Below, in pieces: positions 8,356-16,631 of a DNA stretch of 64,000 nucleotides (positions are counted from its first letter, which is position 1; every line of letters begins with the position of its first letter). The notes under the pieces are model-generated. The model worked only from the letters and a program-made list of their open reading frames with translations. It did no database searches and was not told the origin of the DNA. Where the stretch lies: assembly GCF_002154225.1 (NCBI RefSeq), contig NZ_MTSE01000005.1, positions 310,001 to 374,000 on the forward strand, read 5' to 3'. The DNA is from Hymenobacter crusticola (GTDB lineage Bacteria; Bacteroidota; Bacteroidia; Cytophagales; Hymenobacteraceae). Made by a program: the position numbers and the translations under genes.

Positions 8356-9054
8356 TTGAAAACCTACCGCCACCTCTTCTTCGACCTCGACCACACCCTC
8401 TGGGATTTTGAAAAAAATGCGGATGAGACGTTACGAACGCTGTTTGAACTTCACGACCTAGGTCGCTATGGTTTCTCCGTGGATACGTTTATTGCACGCT
8501 ACAGTGAAGTAAACCATGCCTTATGGCGACTGTACCAAGCCAACAAAATCGACCAGAAAGCACTGCGCAGCATCCGTTTTACGCGCACTTTAACAAAGCT
8601 AGGAGTACCTGAGGAAGAACACCCAGCTGATATCTCGGCGCAGTTTACTGACCTGCTACCTTACAAGTCAGCCGTCTTTCCTTACACCCACGAAGTACTC
8701 GATTACCTGCGTGACAAGGGGTATGTGATGCACCTCATCACGAATGGCTTTCAGGATATTCAACACATCAAGCTAGCTTCTTCGCGCCTTACCGACTACT
8801 TCGTGGAAGTAGTCACCTCCGAGCACATCGGCTGCCTCAAGCCCGACCGCCGCATCTTCGATCATGCGCTGGAGCGGGCGGGCACCACTGCTGCCGAAAG
8901 CCTGATGATTGGTGACAATCTCGAGTGCGATGTGCTAGGTGCCTTCAACGCCGGCATTGATCAGGTGTATTTCAATCCCGAGAAGCGCCGCCACTTCGCT
9001 CAGATTACCTATGAAATCAGCTGCTTAAGCGAGTTGAAGCAGATTTTGCAGTAG
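8356..9054 (+). CDS. HAD-family pyrimidine nucleotide 5'-phosphatase, YjjG type
   Basis: The frame starts with TTG at 8356, directly before KTYRHLFFDLDHTLWDFEKN; no ATG fits. The HAD motifs are all there: motif I DLDHTLWD, motif II ITNG, motif III lysine in GCLKPD, and motif IV MIGDNLECD. The cap region and length (232 residues) match YjjG, which removes phosphate from non-canonical or excess pyrimidine nucleotides as a house-cleaning step. It follows the ferredoxin gene by 50 bp and may be co-transcribed with it. Confidence 0.85.
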   Translation: MKTYRHLFFDLDHTLWDFEKNADETLRTLFELHDLGRYGFSVDTFIARYSEVNHALWRLYQANKIDQKALRSIRFTRTLTKLGVPEEEHPADISAQFTDLLPYKSAVFPYTHEVLDYLRDKGYVMHLITNGFQDIQHIKLASSRLTDYFVEVVTSEHIGCLKPDRRIFDHALERAGTTAAESLMIGDNLECDVLGAFNAGIDQVYFNPEKRRHFAQITYEISCLSELKQILQ

Positions 9055-9058
9055 GTAT

Positions 9059-9415
9059 ATGGAGAAAATCCCACTGAAAGTTTGGAACCGAATTGCGCTG
9101 CTAGAATCGCCTATTGCGGCAGAAATCAACACAAATGATGCGCGCTACCGTCGTTGGATAGCTATTCTGCCTAATCTACCTTCTGCTGTCATTCCAGACC
9201 CTCTCCCCTACTACCAATATTGCATTATGGACAGCCTTTATGATGCTGAGCAGCTACAAGTTCACGCGCTTCAAATGAATGAAGACCTAGCCCTGATTAA
9301 CGAGGCTAGGTATTTCGTTTCTAATGAAAACGAACTTTATCAGCAACTCGCAGAATTAGAAGTAGACCCTACGCTCTTTAACTCGCCATGGCGAGTAGAC
9401 CATCCTTCTGTTTAG
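9059..9415 (+). CDS. Hypothetical protein (118 aa)
   Basis: I do not recognise this family. The start is 4 bp after the YjjG-type stop, so it is probably the last gene of that transcript. The protein is acidic, without signal peptide or membrane segment, and mostly helical in character (DAEQLQVHALQMNEDLALINEARYF is split over the middle). Base composition is more AT-rich than its neighbours, which may mark it as a recent or fast-evolving gene. Confidence 0.6.
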   Translation: MEKIPLKVWNRIALLESPIAAEINTNDARYRRWIAILPNLPSAVIPDPLPYYQYCIMDSLYDAEQLQVHALQMNEDLALINEARYFVSNENELYQQLAELEVDPTLFNSPWRVDHPSV

Positions 9416-9503
9416 AAGCGGCATCAATCTTTATCCGGGCACTTAGCCCACCATTATTTTACCTTTGCTGCTCCCTCACTTACGTTAACCAACCCCGAAG
9501 ACA

Positions 9504-11174
9504 ATGGCCAACGGCTTTTTCAACGTTCCCACCCCGATCAACGAACCGGTTAAAAGCTATGCCCCCGGCACCAAGGAACGCGCTGAGCTTCAACAAGCTC
9601 TGCAGGAGCTAAAGCAGCAGCACCTAGACATCCCGATGTATATTGGTGGCAAAGAGGTGCGCACCGGAAATACGCTTACTATTTCGCCTCCCCACGACCA
9701 CCAGTATAAGTTAGGTCAGTTTCACGAAGGTGATGCCAGTCACGTAACCCAGGCCATTGAGGCGGCCCTCGCCGCTCGTGAGCAGTGGGCTGCGATGCCG
9801 TGGGAGCACCGCGCTGGTATTTTCTTGAAAGCAGCAGAACTATTAGCTGGTCCCTACCGTGCTCGTCTGAACGCGGCCACCATGCTAGCGCAGAGTAAGA
9901 ACGCCTTCCAAGCCGAAATTGACGCGGCGTGCGAGCTGATCGACTTCTTCCGCTTCAACGCGCACTTCATGCAGGAAATTTACAAGCAACAGCCAGAGTC
10001 GGCGCTGGGCATGTGGAACCGCTTGGAGCATCGCCCACTCGAAGGCTTTGTGTTTGCCCTCACGCCGTTCAACTTCACCTCTATTGCCGGCAACCTGCCT
10101 ACCTCCGTAGCTATGATGGGCAACGTGGTGGTGTGGAAACCCGCTTATCCGCAAGTTTACTCGGCGTACGTGCTAATGGAGCTGTTCCGCGAAGCTGGCC
10201 TGCCCGATGGCGTGATTAACCTGATTTACGTGGACGGTCCCGTAGCTGGCGACGTGATTTTCAATCACCGCGACTTTGCTGGTATTCACTTCACGGGCTC
10301 AACGGGCGTCTTCCAGAACATCTGGGGCCTCATTGGGCAGAACATCCACAAGTACAAGTCGTACCCGCGCATTGTAGGCGAAACAGGCGGCAAAGACTTT
10401 ATTGTTGCGCACCCATCGGCGCATGCTCGCCAAGTAGCCACCGCTATTTCGCGCGGTGCTTTTGAGTTTCAAGGCCAGAAGTGCTCAGCGGCTTCGCGGG
10501 TGTACATCCCGGCTAGTTTGTACGAGGAAGTGAAAGGTTACGTGCAGCAAGACCTAGCTTCGTTCAAGATGGGCGACGTGGAAGATTTCGGCAACTTCAT
10601 CAACGCCGTTATCACCGAAGGTTCTTTCGACAAGCTAGCCCGCTACATTGATGCGGCCAAGGCTGACTCCAGCGTAGAAATCATTGCCGGCGGTGGCCAC
10701 GACAAATCGAAAGGATATTTCATCGAGCCAACAGTTATTGTAGCGAAAGACCCGAAGTACGTGACCATGTGCGAGGAACTCTTCGGCCCTGTGCTGACCA
10801 TGTACGTGTACGAGGATGCAAAATTCGAGGAAACCCTCACCCTGATCGACACGACTTCGCCTTACGCTCTCACCGGCGCCATCTTCTCCCAAGACCGCTA
10901 CGCCATCGACCTAGCGTCGAAGCGCCTCGTGAATGCAGCCGGTAACTTTTACATCAACGACAAGCCGACCGGTGCCGTCGTCGGTCAGCAACCCTTCGGT
11001 GGCGCCCGCGCTAGCGGCACCAACGACAAAGCTGGCTCCATGCTGAACCTGCTCCGCTGGACCTCGGCCCGCGCCATCAAGGAAACTTTCGTGCCGCCCG
11101 TTGACTACCGCTACCCCTTCATGGGCGTAGAAACTGGCGAGAACCTGAATGTAACCGGCCAGGGCGGTTTTTAA
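9504..11174 (+). CDS. pruA: L-glutamate gamma-semialdehyde dehydrogenase (1-pyrroline-5-carboxylate dehydrogenase)
   Basis: An aldehyde dehydrogenase superfamily enzyme that oxidises glutamate semialdehyde to glutamate with NAD+, the second step of proline breakdown. Visible motifs are the Rossmann part FTGSTGVFQNIW, the catalytic glutamate region VGETGGKDF and the catalytic Cys in FQGQKCSAASR. The length, 556, fits the P5CDH type found in Bacteroidota as a stand-alone enzyme without a fused proline dehydrogenase. No putA-like partner is in the window. A TACCTTTG box at 9460-9467, 36 bp upstream, may be the -7 element. Confidence 0.93.
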   Translation: MANGFFNVPTPINEPVKSYAPGTKERAELQQALQELKQQHLDIPMYIGGKEVRTGNTLTISPPHDHQYKLGQFHEGDASHVTQAIEAALAAREQWAAMPWEHRAGIFLKAAELLAGPYRARLNAATMLAQSKNAFQAEIDAACELIDFFRFNAHFMQEIYKQQPESALGMWNRLEHRPLEGFVFALTPFNFTSIAGNLPTSVAMMGNVVVWKPAYPQVYSAYVLMELFREAGLPDGVINLIYVDGPVAGDVIFNHRDFAGIHFTGSTGVFQNIWGLIGQNIHKYKSYPRIVGETGGKDFIVAHPSAHARQVATAISRGAFEFQGQKCSAASRVYIPASLYEEVKGYVQQDLASFKMGDVEDFGNFINAVITEGSFDKLARYIDAAKADSSVEIIAGGGHDKSKGYFIEPTVIVAKDPKYVTMCEELFGPVLTMYVYEDAKFEETLTLIDTTSPYALTGAIFSQDRYAIDLASKRLVNAAGNFYINDKPTGAVVGQQPFGGARASGTNDKAGSMLNLLRWTSARAIKETFVPPVDYRYPFMGVETGENLNVTGQGGF

Positions 11175-11194
11175 AACCTAGGTTAAGGCAGGCC

Positions 11195-11226
11195 AGAAGC
11201 CGCTTCAGCAAGCTGAAGCGGCTTCT
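11195..11226 (+). terminator. Terminator after pruA
   Basis: A 15-bp perfect inverted repeat (11195-11209 and 11212-11226) ends in a T-rich tail (cattttta) on the plus strand. Confidence 0.8.
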
Positions 11227-11239
11227 TCATTTTTATCGT

Positions 11240-11463
11240 TTAATACAGAGACAGTAGCGCTTCCAGAATATCCCAGCCTCGGTTACGAACGGCTTGTCTT
11301 AGCGCAGCGGCGCAGTTCAGGATAAGCTCATTGTGATTAGCAGTGCTACCAGGCATTGCCATAATTTCACCCTGGTGAATTCGGGGCGCTGCTGAGAGCC
11401 TTCTTCTACGGCTTGATACTCCTCAACCGTGTAAACCCTTGATAGTGGTTGTGCTTCTGCCAT
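11240..11463 (-). pseudogene. Uma2-family endonuclease remnant (frameshifted, truncated)
   Basis: On the minus strand an ATG at 11463 starts MAEAQPLSRVYTVEEYQAVE, the classic N-terminus of Uma2 (DUF820) proteins. After EGSQQRPEF one base is missing. In the shifted frame the conserved middle follows: QGEIMAMPGST, then ANHNELILNCAAALRQAVR, then NRGWDI, which matches the Uma2 block around the PNHNxI motif. The frame then stops at 11240-11242, so the C-terminal half with the catalytic Asp/Glu-x-Lys region is lost. Uma2 proteins are a large family of PD-(D/E)xK nucleases. This is a dead copy. Confidence 0.8.
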
Positions 11464-11520
11464 AGAACGCAGTCTTCTTCCCTCTCAAATATACCCTTTA
11501 CGCCCCTGCCTCCGCAAACC

Positions 11521-11551
11521 TTTGTTCCCAAGCACTGAACTGCTACATTTG
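11521..11551 (+). promoter_or_regulatory. Promoter of the nuo operon
   Basis: TTTG at 11521-11524 and TACATTTG at 11544-11551 are separated by 19 bp. This matches the known Bacteroidota housekeeping promoter (TTTG-N19-TAnnTTTG) exactly and lies 41 bp upstream of the nuoA ATG. Confidence 0.7.
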
Positions 11552-11592
11552 CCTTTATCCGTTTTTCACTTTTGTCTTTACGCGCAGTTCGT

Positions 11593-11991
11593 ATGTTACT
11601 TGTCGTTCCTGCTACCCAATATCAACCTTCCGATTACCTTCCCATCTTAGCGCAGCTAGGTTTTGCTTTAGCATTCGTGGCTTTTGCCATGGTGGTGTCG
11701 CACCTAGTAGGCCCAAAGCGCAAGAGCGTGGTGAAGGATAGCTCCTTCGAATGCGGCATTGAGTCGGTGGGCAACGCCCGCACCCCGATTTCGGTGAAGT
11801 ACTTTCTTACCGCCATTCTGTTTGTGCTCTTCGACGTGGAGGTTATTTTTATGTATCCTTGGGCAGTTAATTTTCGCCAGCTAGGCACTGAAGGATTCGT
11901 GCAGATGATAGTATTCCTGGCCTTGCTGATGGCGGGCTTCGTGTACGTCATTAAAAAGGGCATTCTGAAGTGGACGGGCACCAACGCCTAA
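11593..11991 (+). CDS. nuoA: NADH-quinone oxidoreductase subunit A
   Basis: A small membrane subunit of complex I at the joint between the proton-pumping arm and the quinone site. I chose the ATG at 11593 (132 aa); a TTG at 11572 would add seven residues. Three membrane helices are seen, with family motifs KRKSVVKDSSFECGIESVG in the first loop (the Cys-containing quinone-site loop) and the FLTAILFVLFDVEVIFMYPW helix. It is the first gene of the operon and sits just after the predicted promoter. Confidence 0.93.
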   Translation: MLLVVPATQYQPSDYLPILAQLGFALAFVAFAMVVSHLVGPKRKSVVKDSSFECGIESVGNARTPISVKYFLTAILFVLFDVEVIFMYPWAVNFRQLGTEGFVQMIVFLALLMAGFVYVIKKGILKWTGTNA

Positions 11992-12066
11992 GTCTAACAC
12001 TAGCAAACTTTTACTTTTTGGCGAGTGTTGGCTTTATAGGTCCTTACTTCCTACCCGACTTCTCTC

Positions 12067-12624
12067 ATGAACGATATCCGAGTTCCCGAAATTAAAACTG
12101 TTGCTGCCCCTGAGGGCATTGAAGGTGCTGGCTTCTTTGCTACTTCGCTGGAGAAAGTAGTAGGCATTGCGCGCGCTAACTCGCTTTGGCCACTGCCCTT
12201 TGCTACCTCATGCTGCGGCATTGAGTTTATGGCGACGATGGGTGCCCACTACGACATCTCGCGCTTCGGTTCCGAGCGCCCGTCGTTCTCGCCGCGCCAA
12301 GCCGACTTGCTGATGGTAATGGGCACCATTGCCAAGAAGATGGCTCCCATCGTGAAGCAAGTGTACGAGCAGATGGCCGAGCCCCGCTGGGTGCTAGCTA
12401 TGGGCGCCTGTGCTTGCTCAGGCGGCATTTTCGATAGCTACTCCGTGCTGCAAGGCATTGACCGTATCATCCCGGTTGACGTGTACGTACCCGGCTGCCC
12501 GCCCCGCCCTGAGCAAGTCCTCGACGGCCTGATGCGCGTGCAAGACCTAGCCAAGAACGAGTCGCTGCGTCGTCGCAACTCGCCCGAGTACCAGGCGCTA
12601 TTAGCATCCTATAACATCAAGTAA
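12067..12624 (+). CDS. nuoB: NADH-quinone oxidoreductase subunit B
   Basis: This subunit carries iron-sulfur cluster N2, the last one before quinone. Ligand cysteines are visible: the Cys49-Cys50 pair in SCCGIEFM, Cys115 in GACACSGG and Cys144 in VPGCPPRPE. An additional Cys117 lies next to the third ligand. The start at 12067 gives a normal 185 residues. It forms the quinone-binding module with NuoD, NuoH and NuoA. The gap to nuoC holds an inverted repeat. Confidence 0.95.
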   Translation: MNDIRVPEIKTVAAPEGIEGAGFFATSLEKVVGIARANSLWPLPFATSCCGIEFMATMGAHYDISRFGSERPSFSPRQADLLMVMGTIAKKMAPIVKQVYEQMAEPRWVLAMGACACSGGIFDSYSVLQGIDRIIPVDVYVPGCPPRPEQVLDGLMRVQDLAKNESLRRRNSPEYQALLASYNIK

Positions 12625-12633
12625 GTAGTGCAT

Positions 12634-12678
12634 AGTGGGTAGTGAGTCGCTACTATCTTTTGCGACTCATTACCCACT
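12634..12678. repeat. Intergenic inverted repeat, copy 1 (nuoB-nuoC)
   Basis: Arms of 17 bp at 12634-12650 and 12662-12678 match at 16 of 17 positions around an 11-nt loop; weaker symmetry continues outwards to about 12622 and 12690. There is no T-run, so it is unlikely to be a simple terminator inside the operon. It resembles the other nuo intergenic repeats in layout but lacks their GAACG core. Confidence 0.6.
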
Positions 12679-12699
12679 ACCAAGTACTTTATACTCCTC

Positions 12700-13269
12700 A
12701 TGGCTGAACCGACTGAAGAATCTGCTGCCGCTCAAGCTGCTGCTGTTGCTGAAGAAGATCCGAACAAACTCTCTAATAAACGTGTGCTGACCAATTTGCA
12801 GCGGATGTTTGGCGAAGATGCCTTCACCGATGTGGAAGAGCCATACGGCTTGCTCACGGCCACAACCACGCGGGAGCGGATTCACGACATCATCGAGGCA
12901 CTGCAAGCTGATCAGGAGATGCAGTTCAACTTCCTGACTACCATGTGCGGGATTCACTATCCTGATCATGAGGGCAAGGAGCTAGGAATGATCTATCATC
13001 TGCACAGCTTGGTACACAACGTGCGACTACGCTTGAAGATCTTCTTCCCCATTGCTGATCCGGTAGTGCCTACGCTCACGGACATTTATGCCACTGCCAA
13101 CTGGATGGAGCGTGAGGCCTATGACTTTTTCGGCATTATCTTCCCCGGCCACCCCAATCTCATCCGCATTCTGAATGTGGAAGACATGGACTACCATCCC
13201 ATGCGCAAAGAATATCCGCTGGAAGATGGTACCCGTGAAGACAAAACAGACTTATTCTTCGGCCGTTAG
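12700..13269 (+). CDS. nuoC: NADH-quinone oxidoreductase subunit C
   Basis: A 30-kDa-type peripheral subunit of complex I that packs on NuoD. An Ala/Glu-rich lead (residues 1-35) is followed by the conserved domain, with HLHSLVHNVRLRLKIFFP, ATANWMEREAYDFFGIIFPGHPN split across the middle, and the C-terminal signature YHPMRKEYPLED. NuoC is separate from NuoD here, not fused as in enterobacteria. NuoD starts 17 bp later. Confidence 0.95.
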   Translation: MAEPTEESAAAQAAAVAEEDPNKLSNKRVLTNLQRMFGEDAFTDVEEPYGLLTATTTRERIHDIIEALQADQEMQFNFLTTMCGIHYPDHEGKELGMIYHLHSLVHNVRLRLKIFFPIADPVVPTLTDIYATANWMEREAYDFFGIIFPGHPNLIRILNVEDMDYHPMRKEYPLEDGTREDKTDLFFGR

Positions 13270-13286
13270 GCCCTGACCCGATCCTT

Positions 13287-14549
13287 ATGGCAGTAAATGA
13301 CACGCTAGCGGGCACCCATAAAATTATTGAGGAGGCGCGCGAGCAGCAGCACAACCAGCTGGTTCCGACGGTTAATGATTTTAACCAGGAGCTGACGACG
13401 CTAAACCTAGGCCCTACTCACCCGGCCACGCACGGCATTTTCCAGAATATCCTGCAAATGGATGGCGAGCGGATTGTGTCGGGCGTACCGACCATTGGCT
13501 ACATCCACCGGGCGTTCGAGAAAATCGCCGAACGTCGTCCCTTATACCAGATTACGCCGCTCACCGACCGGATGAACTACTGTTCGTCGCCCATCAACAA
13601 CATGGGTTGGCACATGACGGTGGAAAAGCTACTTGGCATTACGGTTCCGAAGCGTGCGCAGTACATGCGCGTGATTATGATGGAGCTAGCCCGCATCGTC
13701 GATCACCTGATTTGTAACTCCATCTTAGGTGTTGACACGGGTGCTTTCACGGGCTTTCTGTACGTGTTTCAGGAGCGCGAGAAGGTGTACGAGATTTACG
13801 AAGAAGTCTGCGGTGCCCGCCTGACGACCAATATGGGCCGTATTGGTGGTATGGAGCGCGACTTCACGCCGGTAGCCTTGGAGAAGCTACGGAAGTGGGT
13901 AAAAGAATTCCCTGCTGTTATGCGGGAGTTCCAGAGCATGTTTGACCGCAACCGCATTTTCATGGACCGCACCCAATACGTGGGTGGTATCACGGCAGAA
14001 AAAGCACTCAACTACGGCTTCACAGGTCCTAACCTGCGTGCCGCCGGCGTTGATTACGATGTGCGGGTGATGAACCCTTATTCGTCTTACGAAGACTTCG
14101 AGTTCGACATTCCGGTAGGCACCAACGGCGATACGTATGACCGCTATTTGGTGCGCAATGAGGAAATTTGGCAGAGCCTGCGCATCATTGAGCAAGCCCT
14201 AGAAAACCTACCCGAAGGCCCCTACCACGCCGACGCGCCACACTATTACCTGCCTCCCAAGCAAGCCGTGTACAAAAACATGGAGGCGTTGATCTACCAT
14301 TTCAAAATCATCATGGGCGAGATTGAAGCGCCTGTGGGTGAAGTGTATCACTCTGTAGAAGGCGGCAACGGCGAGCTAGGGTTCTATCTGATTTCGGATG
14401 GTGGCCGCACGCCTTACCGCTTGCACTTCCGTCGTCCTTGCTTCATCTACTACCAAGCCTATTCGGAAATGGTGGTCGGCCAGTCTCTCTCCGACGCTAT
14501 CGTGACGCTGAGCTCTATGAACGTAATTGCCGGCGAGCTGGACGCGTAG
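13287..14549 (+). CDS. nuoD: NADH-quinone oxidoreductase subunit D
   Basis: The 49-kDa-type subunit that forms the quinone cavity with NuoB and is related to the large subunit of [NiFe] hydrogenases. After a 30-residue lead it shows LNLGPTHPATHG (the loop whose His contacts quinone), GYIHRAFEKIAE, MNYCSSPINNMGW and the end motif VGQSLSDAIVTLSSMNVIAGELD. Length 420 is normal. It is co-transcribed with nuoC and nuoE. Confidence 0.95.
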   Translation: MAVNDTLAGTHKIIEEAREQQHNQLVPTVNDFNQELTTLNLGPTHPATHGIFQNILQMDGERIVSGVPTIGYIHRAFEKIAERRPLYQITPLTDRMNYCSSPINNMGWHMTVEKLLGITVPKRAQYMRVIMMELARIVDHLICNSILGVDTGAFTGFLYVFQEREKVYEIYEEVCGARLTTNMGRIGGMERDFTPVALEKLRKWVKEFPAVMREFQSMFDRNRIFMDRTQYVGGITAEKALNYGFTGPNLRAAGVDYDVRVMNPYSSYEDFEFDIPVGTNGDTYDRYLVRNEEIWQSLRIIEQALENLPEGPYHADAPHYYLPPKQAVYKNMEALIYHFKIIMGEIEAPVGEVYHSVEGGNGELGFYLISDGGRTPYRLHFRRPCFIYYQAYSEMVVGQSLSDAIVTLSSMNVIAGELDA

Positions 14550-14571
14550 TTTTTGCCCGAACTTGACCCTT

Positions 14572-15147
14572 ATGGAACCTACTACTGCGCCCACCAAACC
14601 CCAGTTCTCACCTGCTGCTCAAGTTGAAATTAAGCGCCTGCTCACGCACTACCCCGACGACCGTAAGAAGTCGGCGTTGTTGCCGGTGCTTCACATTGCG
14701 CAAGCTGAATTTGGTGGTTGGGTGAGTCCCGAAGTACAAGATTTAGTGGCTGCGACCCTAGGTCTTCAGCCGATTGAAGTGTATGAGGTAGCTACCTTCT
14801 ACACCATGTTCAATCTCAAACCAGTTGGCAAGCATGTGCTGGAAATCTGCCGGACAGGTCCGTGCATGTTGCGTGGCTCTGATGAGCTAACGGCTCACTT
14901 GGAGCGCATTACGGGCGCTAAAGTGGGCGGTCCAGCCTCCGAAGACGGTTTGTTTACGCTGAAAGAGGTAGAATGCTTAGCCGCTTGCGGCTTTGCTCCT
15001 ATCGTTCAGGTTCGGGAGAAATACTACGAAAAGCTTGATACCCCAGAAGCAGTAGATGCTATGCTAACCGAGCTCCGTAATCAGGTACATCGTCCTATTT
15101 TGCCTTGGGAAGAAGTGGGCCTGCCTAACTCATTGAAAAATAATTAA
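14572..15147 (+). CDS. nuoE: NADH-quinone oxidoreductase subunit E
   Basis: The 24-kDa-type subunit of the NADH-oxidising module, carrying a [2Fe-2S] cluster (N1a) in a thioredoxin-like fold. Ligands are Cys93 and Cys98 (EICRTGPCML) and Cys135 and Cys139 (VECLAACGF). I chose the ATG at 14572, 22 bp after the nuoD stop; the longer in-frame start at 14527 would overlap nuoD and adds residues not typical of the family. Confidence 0.94.
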   Translation: MEPTTAPTKPQFSPAAQVEIKRLLTHYPDDRKKSALLPVLHIAQAEFGGWVSPEVQDLVAATLGLQPIEVYEVATFYTMFNLKPVGKHVLEICRTGPCMLRGSDELTAHLERITGAKVGGPASEDGLFTLKEVECLAACGFAPIVQVREKYYEKLDTPEAVDAMLTELRNQVHRPILPWEEVGLPNSLKNN

Positions 15148-15177
15148 CAGCTGGCCATCAGCACAACGCTTACTACT

Positions 15178-16518
15178 ATGGGCCGCAAGCTATTAACCGA
15201 ACATATCAACGTTGAAGGCATCGACACCTTTGAGGTATACCGCAAACATGGCGGCTACCGCTCAGTGGAAAAAGCCCTGAAAACGATGACACCCGACGAG
15301 GTGGTGGAAGAAGTGAAGAAGTCGGGGCTACGCGGCCGCGGCGGTGCTGGCTTCCCCACCGGCATGAAGTGGAGCTTCCTGGCGAAGCCCGAAGGTGTAC
15401 CGCGTTATCTTGTCTGCAACGCCGACGAATCGGAGCCGGGCACCTTCAAGGACCGGCAGTTGATGTCGAAGCTGCCGCACTTGCTTATCGAGGGGATGAT
15501 CACGAGTTCGTACGCCCTAGGCGCCAACACCTCGTACATCTACATCCGCGGCGAGCTGTTGTACGTGCTACGCATTCTAGAAAAGGCTATTGCTGAAGCA
15601 TATGCCAACGGTTTTCTAGGTAAGAATATCCTAGGTTCAGGGTACGACCTAGACCTGCACGTGCATCCTGGCGGCGGCGCTTACATCTGCGGCGAGGAAA
15701 CGGCATTGCTCGAATCATTGGAAGGCAAGCGCGGCAACCCGCGTAATAAGCCGCCATTCCCGGCTGTACAAGGCCTCTACGCCCGCCCGACGGTGGTAAA
15801 CAACGTCGAGTCAATTGCTGCTATTCCGGTAATTGTGAACATGACCGGTGATGAGTATGCTAAAATCGGTGTGGGTCGTAGCACAGGCACTAAGCTTATT
15901 TCGGCTTGTGGCCACCTGAATAAGCCCGGCATTTATGAAATCGAGTTAGGTGTTCCGGTTGAAGAGTTTATCTATTCCGACGAGTATTGTGGTGGCATCT
16001 GGAAAGGACGCGAATTAAAGGCGGTAGTAGCCGGTGGCTCATCTGTTCCAATCCTACCTAAAGAGTTGATTCTAAAAACTGCCGCCGGTGAAAATCGTCT
16101 CATGACCTATGAGTCACTCTCTGATGGCGGCTTTATCACGGGCACTATGCTAGGTTCGGGTGGCTTCATTGCCATGGACGAAACCACTTGCATCGTGCGC
16201 AATACGTGGAATTTCTCTCGTTTCTACCACCATGAGTCGTGCGGGCAGTGCTCGCCGTGCCGTGAGGGAACGGGCTGGTTAGAGAAAGTGCTGCACCGTC
16301 TAGAGTACGGCCACGGCCATATGGAGGATATTGACTTGCTGGTAAGCGTTGCCAAGCAAATTGAGGGCAATACTATTTGCCCCCTCGGTGAAGCAGCCGC
16401 ATGGCCCGTAGCGGCTGCCGTGCGTCACTTCCGGGATGAGTTTGAGTGGCACGTGAAACACCCACAAGAAGCTACACGCCCCGGTGCTGTGTATCCAGGT
16501 AAGGCAGTGCTTGCATAG
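15178..16518 (+). CDS. nuoF: NADH-quinone oxidoreductase subunit F
   Basis: The 51-kDa-type subunit that binds NADH and FMN and one [4Fe-4S] cluster. The nucleotide-binding loop GLRGRGGAGFPTGMKW starts near residue 50; the FMN region CGEETALLESLEG lies near residue 175; the cluster motif ESCGQCSPCREGTGW lies near residue 355, with a fourth Cys in NTICPLGEA. Length 446 is normal. An inverted repeat fills the 113-bp gap to nuoG. Confidence 0.95.
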   Translation: MGRKLLTEHINVEGIDTFEVYRKHGGYRSVEKALKTMTPDEVVEEVKKSGLRGRGGAGFPTGMKWSFLAKPEGVPRYLVCNADESEPGTFKDRQLMSKLPHLLIEGMITSSYALGANTSYIYIRGELLYVLRILEKAIAEAYANGFLGKNILGSGYDLDLHVHPGGGAYICGEETALLESLEGKRGNPRNKPPFPAVQGLYARPTVVNNVESIAAIPVIVNMTGDEYAKIGVGRSTGTKLISACGHLNKPGIYEIELGVPVEEFIYSDEYCGGIWKGRELKAVVAGGSSVPILPKELILKTAAGENRLMTYESLSDGGFITGTMLGSGGFIAMDETTCIVRNTWNFSRFYHHESCGQCSPCREGTGWLEKVLHRLEYGHGHMEDIDLLVSVAKQIEGNTICPLGEAAAWPVAAAVRHFRDEFEWHVKHPQEATRPGAVYPGKAVLA

Positions 16519-16530
16519 AACTTAGAAGTA

Positions 16531-16602
16531 AGAACTTAAAGCGTAGAACCACTGAACGACAACAGCATAAGATTGCATAACGCGGTCTACGCTCCAAGTT
16601 CT
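16531..16602. repeat. Intergenic inverted repeat, copy 2 (nuoF-nuoG), with GAACG core
   Basis: Arms at 16531-16547 and 16586-16602 match at 15 of 17 positions. Between them lies GAACGACAA (16554-16562), the core shared with the repeats at 19367, 26721, 40615 and 56277. The arms are unrelated in sequence to those of the other copies. Confidence 0.6.
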
Positions 16603-16631
16603 AGCATCCACGCTCTCAATCAAGAATCTAA

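Noticed and set aside
12634..12678. Terminator between nuoB and nuoC
   Set aside because: No T-run follows and the genes on both sides belong to one operon; treated as a repeat element.
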